Source: Corynebacterium sp.
GTDB lineage: Bacteria > Actinomycetota > Actinomycetes > Mycobacteriales > Mycobacteriaceae
Length of the DNA: 64,000 nt
NCBI GenBank assembly: GCA_030531005.1
Contig: JAUMTW010000007.1
Location: 31,856 to 95,855, forward strand
Direction: 5' to 3'
Under the pieces are notes generated by a model. It was given only the letters and a program-made list of their open reading frames with translations. It was not told where the DNA came from and searched no databases. This document shows, piece by piece, positions 58,128 through 64,000 of this stretch. The position numbers and the translations under genes are program-made. Every line of letters starts with the position of its first letter. The first letter of the stretch is position 1.

Positions 58128-59267
58128 TTAGTGCTGTGCATAATGTTTGCGTAAGGCCGCCAAAAATTCCGGATCCTCAAAATACGATGAGTGATCCCCG
58201 CGCAGGAACCACTGCGAATCAATCGGACTACGACGACCCTGGGCGCGTGCCCCAGGGTCAATTCCGTGTAAGGCAACCTGGTTAGTACCCGCAATCCCAA
58301 TTGGATCACGATTATTAACAACACCAACAATTTGCCCCGGCTGCCTATTACGACCGTGCAGCTCTAAGTGGTCAGGGACTCCAGGCGAGCCCACCAAAAT
58401 CAAACTATCGGCCGCTAATCCCTCTCGAGCTGCAACCCCGGCGACTGTTGAGCCATAACTATGGCCCAATACATGGAGTGAGGCGTGTGGCCAGTCCGCA
58501 CGCAGCTGGTCTTGAAACTTGCGTAAGCGCTGCGCGCCAACAACTGCTGGCTCTTGGGCAATCCCGCCTGTAACATTCGGCGGGGCATCATAGGATAACC
58601 ACGCGATAGTCGCCGCCGATGTCTGCTCAGTTAAATACTCTGCTCGCCCAATATTGCTCATCCACCGCTGCGGATCTGCGGAACCAACACCTGCAACTAC
58701 CGTGGTGATATCGGAGGCCTGCGCTAAATCCCCAAAAGCAACGACGACATATTTTTCGGAGTGCTCCAGGATTGTGGCATCCGGGTAGGTGGCTAATATC
58801 TCTTCCTTGCTCGGACCGGGGGCATAGGATTGATGGGCACAACTGTTGGAAACCGCACTAATTTGGCGTGCACAGGCCTCATCTAAGATCAGCCCTGCCT
58901 TTTGTACATCCCGCAACAATGCAGAAATAATACGAGACTCATCAATCACATATTGATTCCAATGCTGCAGGTTTTGGTAGCACAATAATAAGCGCTGCCA
59001 CAGTTCTTCGAGCAACTGAGCGGGACTAATGGTGGTAATGAGCACCGCGGATAATCGGCGTAAGATCCCAGCTTGTTGCTGGCTTGCCAGATGAAAGTGC
59101 CGTAGCCGCTGCTGAGCCCGGTACGCAGCACTCCCGCGCCACTGGTCTTGGGCTAACTGCCAGTGGTAGGAAAGCTGATTCCACTGGCCCTCCCAAAAGT
59201 GCTGGGCTTGGATGAGTTGTGCAGCATGGTTGCGCAAATCACTAGCGCGTAATTGTAAAGACTCCAT
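58128..59267 (-). CDS. DUF1023 alpha/beta hydrolase with WXG100-like N-terminal region
   Basis: A 379-residue protein. Residues about 1-100 are all helical with W-rich text (QAQHFWEGQWNQLSYHWQ, DQWRGSAAYRAQQRL), like WXG100/ESX substrates. Residues about 140-370 are a DUF1023 hydrolase: the nucleophile is in VLGHSYGSTVAG, an Asp in VNNRDPIG and the His in RGDHSSYFED. There is no Sec signal peptide. Family members are thought to be ESX-linked effectors or lipases, but that is inference here. The small gene at 59280-59594 lies 12 bases upstream. Confidence 0.82.
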   Translation of the reverse strand: MESLQLRASDLRNHAAQLIQAQHFWEGQWNQLSYHWQLAQDQWRGSAAYRAQQRLRHFHLASQQQAGILRRLSAVLITTISPAQLLEELWQRLLLCYQNLQHWNQYVIDESRIISALLRDVQKAGLILDEACARQISAVSNSCAHQSYAPGPSKEEILATYPDATILEHSEKYVVVAFGDLAQASDITTVVAGVGSADPQRWMSNIGRAEYLTEQTSAATIAWLSYDAPPNVTGGIAQEPAVVGAQRLRKFQDQLRADWPHASLHVLGHSYGSTVAGVAAREGLAADSLILVGSPGVPDHLELHGRNRQPGQIVGVVNNRDPIGIAGTNQVALHGIDPGARAQGRRSPIDSQWFLRGDHSSYFEDPEFLAALRKHYAQH

Positions 59268-59279
59268 GACGACTCACTT

Positions 59280-59594
59280 CTAGCGCGCCGGTGCAGCCAA
59301 GCGTGCAGCTAGTGGAGGACGTGTTGGTGTAGTACCAAGGTGTGTCGGATGGTGTTGCTTAAGCGCTCGGGCATGGTCACAATCAGCAGTGGAGCACTCC
59401 CAAAAATAATGGCGAATCTCTTGTTCGGTACGCAGCATCGAGTAGTTGAGATCCCGGGCGGCTGCATCAAAGATATCGCGGGCAGTAGCCAGTGCTGCTG
59501 CCGTGGCACTCCACTTGAAAAAATGAGGATAGGGAATGATGGTTTCCGGCCCATCGTGTTGAAAATAATTAAATGCCTCTGGGGTAAATAACAT
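59280..59594 (-). CDS. Small helical protein upstream of the DUF1023 hydrolase
   Basis: A 104-residue protein (MLFTPEAFNYFQHDG start) that I do not recognise. Its text is mostly helical (FFKWSATAAALATARDIFDAAARDLN, YFWECSTADCDHARALK) with two Cys, and no signal peptide. It lies 12 bases ahead of the hydrolase gene on the same strand, so the two are co-transcribed; it could be a partner or escort for the WXG-like domain. An in-frame start at 59630 adds 12 residues with no support. Confidence 0.6.
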   Translation of the reverse strand: MLFTPEAFNYFQHDGPETIIPYPHFFKWSATAAALATARDIFDAAARDLNYSMLRTEQEIRHYFWECSTADCDHARALKQHHPTHLGTTPTRPPLAARLAAPAR

Positions 59595-59695
59595 AACTTC
59601 ACTATCCCCAGTAACACAGCGGGCTGCCAAACACGAAGGCGCGAAAAATGGTCAACCTGTGGATAACTTTCCCAGAAATAGCTAGCCTGGGGATT

Positions 59696-60571
59696 ATGAA
59701 GATAGCTCTGGCTCAAATCACCAGCGGCAGTGATAAAATGGAAAACTTGCGCCTTGTGCGTGCTGCCGTTGCAGACGCTGCAGAAAAAGGCGCGCAACTG
59801 GTCATTTTTCCCGAGGCAACTATGCAGGGCTTTGGCACCGGGCGCCTTGATACCGGAGCAGAAACCGAGACTGGCCCTTTTACCACTGCACTCTGCGAAC
59901 TTGTCAAGCAATATCGTATTGGCATTGTGGCTGGGGTTTTCTATATTGCTGATCAAATCCAACAGGACGGAAAGGCCATACAACGCGTAGCCAATGTTGC
60001 CTTGGCGGTCCTCCCTGCGAGTAAAGATGCCGCCGAAGATGTGGCATTGGTGCGCTACGACAAGATTCATACCTTTGATGCCTTTGGTTTTAAAGAATCT
60101 GCGACGGTGTGCCCAGGTGATCAGCTCGTGACTTTTGATTACCAGGGTATCTGTTTTGGCCTGGCTACCTGCTACGATGTTCGCTTTCCAGAATTATTTC
60201 GCCAATTGGCACATCAAGGAGCGCAAGTAATTATTCTTCCAGCCTCCTGGGGTACCGGAGCTGGAAAACAAGCTCAGTGGGAATTACTCACCCAAGCACG
60301 CGCCCTTGATTCCGGATCCTATATCTTGGCGTGCGACCAAGCCAGTGCTCAGGAAGAACGTACTGCCGGAGCACCAACAGGTCTAGGAGCAAGCGCCGTC
60401 ATTAATCCGTGGGGACGGCGTATTGCTCACGCCGGGGATGATCCAGAATTGGTCTTCGCAGATATCGATATTGTCGAGGTAGCTGCAGCGCGTGAGGCCA
60501 TTGGAGTGCTTGCACATGCGGAGAACTACAGCGCTATAGCCCACCATCATTATGGGAAGGTGAGCTCATAG
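59696..60571 (+). CDS. Carbon-nitrogen hydrolase (nitrilase superfamily)
   Basis: A 291-residue amidase with the complete catalytic set: Glu 40 (IFPEATM), Lys 123 (RYDKIHTFDAFG) and Cys 159 (LATCYDVRFPEL). It resembles Rv0480c-type omega-amidase/deaminated-glutathione amidase proteins; the substrate is not fixed by sequence. The ATG at 59696 begins the conserved MKIALAQ strand; an upstream frame from 59648 is unlikely. Divergent from the small helical gene and convergent with the flavin reductase gene. Confidence 0.9.
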   Translation: MKIALAQITSGSDKMENLRLVRAAVADAAEKGAQLVIFPEATMQGFGTGRLDTGAETETGPFTTALCELVKQYRIGIVAGVFYIADQIQQDGKAIQRVANVALAVLPASKDAAEDVALVRYDKIHTFDAFGFKESATVCPGDQLVTFDYQGICFGLATCYDVRFPELFRQLAHQGAQVIILPASWGTGAGKQAQWELLTQARALDSGSYILACDQASAQEERTAGAPTGLGASAVINPWGRRIAHAGDDPELVFADIDIVEVAAAREAIGVLAHAENYSAIAHHHYGKVSS

Positions 60572-60583
60572 GGTTGCACTCAG

Positions 60584-60604
60584 AAGCAGGGGAATGACCT
60601 GCTT
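60584..60604. terminator. Hairpin between convergent genes
   Basis: AAGCAGG / CCTGCTT (60584-60590 and 60598-60604) in the 47-base gap between two convergent genes; a plain A/T tract is missing, so a shared terminator is only likely. Confidence 0.4.
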
Positions 60605-60618
60605 GCAAGCAAAAAGAT

Positions 60619-61791
60619 TTAGGCCTGCAAAATTCCAGAAGCATCATAGTTTAGCTCAAAGATTTGCTCGGCAGAGGTGCCGCCCCCTCGTAATTGCCGG
60701 CGGGTGTGCTGCACGAACTCTCGTGGCCCAGCTAGGAAAATATCGTGATTCTCCCAGGCACCGAATGCGGCAAGCATATCCCCAGCTTCACCGAGTTGGG
60801 GGAGCGGCAATCCTGGGGGAGGGCTCGCCGACGGGCTGGGCTCTACCCACCAGGCATCCTGGGCTTGGCGCGTCATAGGAGTCACATTTAGCCAGGGGGC
60901 AGTTGCCGCATATTGCCACAGATTCATCAGTGGATATAGCTGACCGGGATAATCAGCAGAGACATACACCTGCGCTGCGCGCTGTATCCCCTGCTGCAAT
61001 TGATCGAGCAGCAATGATTGGATAGGCGCAAAGCCGGTGGCATGCGCGACATAAATGCGATTGGCATCCCGAGCATAGACTTCTTCATAAGAACGCGGAG
61101 ATGCTTCAGAAACAAAGCCGCCCTGACCAGGAGTGAGGTTCCAGCGATCTCCGGGTTGGGAAGTCATCAGGAGACGGGAACACACGCCCCGACGCTGCAC
61201 ATGTAATTCGACCTCGCCACGCTCGTTGGGCGGAGTAGCAATGGCGTAGTCGCGCCAAATGCCAGGCTGCAGGTGGGAATGCACACTAGTGAATTGGCCA
61301 GGTAACCACTGCATTTCGGGGTCAACAAGCAATCGCACTACCGCAATTTCATTGCCTTCAGAGACGACCTCAGCAACCTCGCCTTCAAAGGAGGAGGGCA
61401 AGGTAGGTAGTAACGCAAGCAGAATTTCTTGGCTGCGCAGTAGGATCTCTTCCAAGTGGATCTTTTGAGTGAAGCTCAAATCCCGGCAGTCTTGGCGAAT
61501 GGCGCTAATCGCGCTGGAGATTAAGCCGATGACCCAGTCGGCGCTGATATCGCGTGCGGCGAGGGTCCCGGCAACCTCAGCGCACCAGATCTTGGCATCT
61601 GTACTTAAACTGCCATAATCGGGGCAGCGGCTTGAGAGGCTTTCGATAAAACCCACCACAGGGAAATTCTTGGAGGCATGGCGGAAGTGAATATTGAGAT
61701 CGTGCTGGACACGGGAGGTAATGCGTTGCGCATCAGCTTCGCTTAGACCTGTAGAGCCAACCACATGAGAGGAAAGGTTTTGGGCGCACAC
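60619..61791 (-). CDS. FAD-binding oxidoreductase, flavohaemoprotein-like (Rv0385-type)
   Basis: A 390-residue protein, the same length as Mycobacterium Rv0385. The N-terminal 135 residues are helical and globin-like but I see no certain proximal His. A ferredoxin-reductase FAD domain (GQFTSVHSHLQPGIWRDYAIATPP; the Arg-x-Tyr FAD motif) and a NAD-binding domain (VAHATGFAPIQSLLLDQL) follow. A Pro/Ser loop (EPSPSASPPPGLPLPQ) sits in the NAD domain. It may act as an electron-transfer or nitric-oxide-linked reductase; not proved. Confidence 0.8.
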   Translation of the reverse strand: MCAQNLSSHVVGSTGLSEADAQRITSRVQHDLNIHFRHASKNFPVVGFIESLSSRCPDYGSLSTDAKIWCAEVAGTLAARDISADWVIGLISSAISAIRQDCRDLSFTQKIHLEEILLRSQEILLALLPTLPSSFEGEVAEVVSEGNEIAVVRLLVDPEMQWLPGQFTSVHSHLQPGIWRDYAIATPPNERGEVELHVQRRGVCSRLLMTSQPGDRWNLTPGQGGFVSEASPRSYEEVYARDANRIYVAHATGFAPIQSLLLDQLQQGIQRAAQVYVSADYPGQLYPLMNLWQYAATAPWLNVTPMTRQAQDAWWVEPSPSASPPPGLPLPQLGEAGDMLAAFGAWENHDIFLAGPREFVQHTRRQLRGGGTSAEQIFELNYDASGILQA

Positions 61792-61976
61792 CTAGTCTAT
61801 TCTTCCAGGTTTAGCTGTGATTATCTCGGGAAAATTGCTAAGAGGTTGCATAGAATATTCCTTTAGGCTTAAATTGCGTGCTCTCACTCATAGTTCCTGG
61901 TCATTTTCCCTTTTTTTGTGTGCTCCGACTGGGGGCAGTCGCTTTGTGGATCTTCGGCGGATGTTTCGGCGGATGT

Positions 61977-62560
61977 TTAGTTGAAGTCTTGACTCCATGC
62001 TGAATGCCCGTGCCGGAATGCTTGTTGAGCGAGGTTATGGCGCTCAGCTCTAGAGACGCTCGCTAGGTGATATGCCGATAGATGTCGATACAAGTGATTA
62101 CGCAATATGTGGTAACCCAGATATTGGCATCGTGGATCAAGATGTAGTCCTGTTCTCAAGTCTTCAACGTCGTGTGGATCTTGGACCTGCAATTCGAGGG
62201 AGTTCGCGGTAGCAGCGTACTTTTTCTGGTCTGGGTTATCTAATGTGACCGCGATAGTAGGCATCCTGGGTTAACGGCTCAAGCTGTGATTAGGGCCCTA
62301 GCTATTGGCCATGCTGAATGCGGCGCCCTTAGGCTGCCAACAAACAGCAGTCGAAAACCCGTAGGGTATATGATTCGGGCATCAAAAATATTTTGCAGCC
62401 CCAAATGTAGGTGATGCGTGAGGAATAGATGCATCGACGTCCATGCCCTGGAATATGCACATGCATCCCACATTGAGCCATGGTGACCTGGGTAATCTCG
62501 GTAAATGGAAAGGTGGCAACGAGGCTCGGGAGTGTTGCGGTGACCTACGGCTGGGAATTT
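61977..62560 (-). pseudogene. Possible decayed gene, function unknown
   Basis: The 870-base gap between the reductase and the HtaA gene has no intact gene but two protein-like stretches on the minus strand: one near 62560-62370 (LVATFPFTEITQVTM, then IPGHGRRCIYSS) and one at 62264-61977 (IAVTLDNPDQKKYAATANS, DPHDVEDLRTGLHLD). They are in different frames with stops between. This suggests a decayed gene of about 600 bases. No family recognised. Confidence 0.35.
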
Positions 62561-62669
62561 TAGTAAAAGCCTGGCAATATCTTGGCAATCTGTATGCTAA
62601 GTTAAAACTGTTCTAATTAGGCTTCCCTTTCCACACTGGCGAAGGGGTTTTCAAACGGAGGTCATGCGC

Positions 62670-64000
62670 ATGAAGATTACGCGCGCATTGTGGCGCACTG
62701 GCGTCACAGTATTGGCGACGACCGCTCTAGTTACTCAGTCGCTAGTTCCAGCAGCATCTGCTGCTATCGAAGACGTAACCGAGGGTTATGTCGACTGGGG
62801 TATTAAAACAAGCTGGCGGAATTATGTCGGTGAATCTGCTACCACCTTGACAGATGGTGTGACCCAAAATGCCGACGGCACCTATCGCTGGCCAGTAACG
62901 GCGGGCCATTTCGACGCTGACTCTGACATCATGGAGCTCAGTCTGGCTGGTACCATACACTTTCAAAAGCACTGCCTCGCAGACCGCTGTGTTTTGGACA
63001 GTACGTACAGTAACCTCTCTTTAGTCGTCACCGAGGATGAAGCCTTTATTGAAGGTGACTATTCAGGAGTGCTGCGTGAGGAAATCGGCAGTGGTGTGCA
63101 AACTTTTACTGATCAGCGCATTGCGGATCTGACGCGCACCGCGTTTAGTCAGTCTCACGAGGGTGATTGGTACTACTACAATGCGGTGCCAGCGGTTGCC
63201 GGTCCCGGCAATTATCTCTATGACGCTGGTACAGAGCTTGATCCAGTCAACATTGCCTTGAACCTGGCTGAGGCAGAAGAGTCCACCTCTGAAACACCAG
63301 TGGCTGACGATGCGGCGCCTGAAGATCCTGCAACTGATGAACCAGCAACATCCGGTGGCATCGCCGGTTTGATTACCCGACTGGTTGATCGCCTAATCAA
63401 CGCCATCATCGACCTATTCAAGAATGATGATGCTGCTGCTGAGGAAACTTCTGCTGAGCCTTCCGAGGGGTCTTCTGAGGCTGAGTCGACTGGTGTTGAG
63501 TCCAGTGAGGAGTCTGCTGCTGAGGAAACTTCTGCTGAGCCTTCCGAGGGGTCTTCTGAGGCTGAGCCGACTGCTGTTGATTCCAGTGAAGAGCCTGCTG
63601 TTGAGCCAACTTCTGAGGTATCCGAGCCAGAATCCTCCGAGCCAGAATACTGCGAGACAGCATCCTCTGAGCCGGCATCCTCTGAGGTAGAGACCGCCGC
63701 TGAGGAATCTAGCTCTGCTAACGAAAACCCAGCTGTCGAATCTACTGAAGAAACCACTGGAGAATCTGCTGCGGAAACCACAGGGGAAAGCGCCGTGGAA
63801 AGCACCGAAGATGTTGCTGTAGAAACCAGCGAAGATTCTTCTAAAGCTGAGCCAACTTCCGCTGAAGCAACCCAAGAAACGACTGCAGTAGCAGAAGCCA
63901 CCTCCGATGCTGAAACCACTGCAGCATCCACCGAGGAAACCACCGCTGCATCCACCGTGGGCACCGGGGCCGGCGCGTCCGAGGCGGGGTCCGCGGGCGC
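62670..64000 (+). CDS. HtaA-domain haem-binding surface protein, partial
   Basis: An open frame with no stop to the window edge (443 codons). A signal peptide (LWRTGVTVLATTALVTQSLV, ASA cleavage) precedes an HtaA domain (about 34-190: VTEGYVDWGIKTSWRNYV, DGTYRWPVTAGHFD, SLAGTIHFQKH, DSTYSNLSLVV, EGDYSGVLREE), the haem-binding module of corynebacterial haem uptake. A Cys pair (KHCLADRC) lies in it. Residues about 205 onward are an acidic Ser/Glu/Thr stalk, which suggests a second domain or wall anchor beyond the window. GGAGG precedes the start; an ATG six bases upstream is less well spaced. Confidence 0.88.
   Translation, partial: MKITRALWRTGVTVLATTALVTQSLVPAASAAIEDVTEGYVDWGIKTSWRNYVGESATTLTDGVTQNADGTYRWPVTAGHFDADSDIMELSLAGTIHFQKHCLADRCVLDSTYSNLSLVVTEDEAFIEGDYSGVLREEIGSGVQTFTDQRIADLTRTAFSQSHEGDWYYYNAVPAVAGPGNYLYDAGTELDPVNIALNLAEAEESTSETPVADDAAPEDPATDEPATSGGIAGLITRLVDRLINAIIDLFKNDDAAAEETSAEPSEGSSEAESTGVESSEESAAEETSAEPSEGSSEAEPTAVDSSEEPAVEPTSEVSEPESSEPEYCETASSEPASSEVETAAEESSSANENPAVESTEETTGESAAETTGESAVESTEDVAVETSEDSSKAEPTSAEATQETTAVAEATSDAETTAASTEETTAASTVGTGAGASEAGSAG
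63435..63596 (+). repeat. 81-bp tandem duplication in the HtaA protein stalk
   Basis: Two copies of a 27-codon unit (63435-63515 and 63516-63596), nearly identical for the first 51 bases (AAEETSAEPSEGSSEAE) and diverging toward the end. In-frame, so it lengthens the acidic stalk. Confidence 0.9.

Noticed and set aside
62610-62630. Possible DtxR (iron box) site upstream of the HtaA gene
   Set aside because: Only a short TTAGGC half resembles the consensus; the symmetric half is missing. Iron control is likely from biology but not shown here.
63218-63964. 248-codon Ser-rich frame on the minus strand
   Set aside because: Shadow of the acidic stalk of the HtaA protein, whose plus-strand frame has a signal peptide and domain.

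Overview
The window looks like a chromosomal segment of a mycolic-acid-lineage actinobacterium, most probably a Corynebacterium. It carries the arabinogalactan-mycolate cell-wall cluster (glf, glfT2, a PAP2 phosphatase, ubiA-type DPPR synthase, three antigen-85-type mycolyltransferases, one with LGFP repeats, a Culp6-type cutinase and fadD32). It also carries a dnaK-grpE-dnaJ-hspR operon under SigH/HAIR-like signals, alaT beside a heterodisulfide-reductase-like Fe-S protein (the order of Mycobacterium Rv0337c-Rv0338c), dcd beside a tRNA-Gly, and an HtaA-type haem protein. No species is named because nothing seen here decides it.

Layout. 0-6.2 kb: pheA, then a convergent pair (metallopeptidase, septum-formation protein), then serS, an acyltransferase and a HAD phosphatase. 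6.4-25.5 kb: cell-envelope block with a PGRP-type amidase, glf, secreted hydrolase, glfT2, PAP2, ubiA, three mycolyltransferases, DUF732 lipoprotein, cutinase-like protein and fadD32. Two genes normally built into this cluster are absent from their usual places: aftB (between ubiA and the first mycolyltransferase) and pks13-accD4 (after fadD32). 25.8-31.4 kb: FAD/Fe-S D-lactate-dehydrogenase-type enzyme, a PAP2/inositol-phosphotransferase-like membrane protein and a class I glutamine amidotransferase.

31.4-37.7 kb: a decaying siphophage remnant. It starts inside the capsid gene, runs through connector, closure, gp10-like, tail-terminator, major tail and tail-chaperone genes, and ends in a broken tape-measure gene fused to the C-terminal end of a serine recombinase. 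The tail chaperone keeps a GGGAAAA -1 frameshift site. An intact antisense GIY-YIG nuclease gene sits exactly between the chaperone and the tape measure.

37.9-46.8 kb: tRNA-Gly(CCC), dcd, a heavily decayed UDP-glucose dehydrogenase gene, YibE/F protein, alaT, DUF1707 protein, a large Fe-S oxidoreductase with an unusual Pro-rich heptad-repeat tail, and a shortened FprA-like protein. 47-53.6 kb: Pit phosphate transporter, ald and adhA (ethanol/acetaldehyde oxidation), AI-2E permease. 53.7-64 kb: heat-shock operon, a WXG100-like/DUF1023 hydrolase with a small upstream partner, a nitrilase-family amidase, an Rv0385-like flavin reductase, a decayed stretch, and the start of an HtaA-domain protein that runs off the window.

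The most unusual items are the GIY-YIG cargo in the tail operon, the frameshift site, the missing aftB and pks13-accD4, the ugd pseudogene, the mini-FprA and the WXG-DUF1023 gene pair. I did not find clear evidence of a wholly new multi-gene system.
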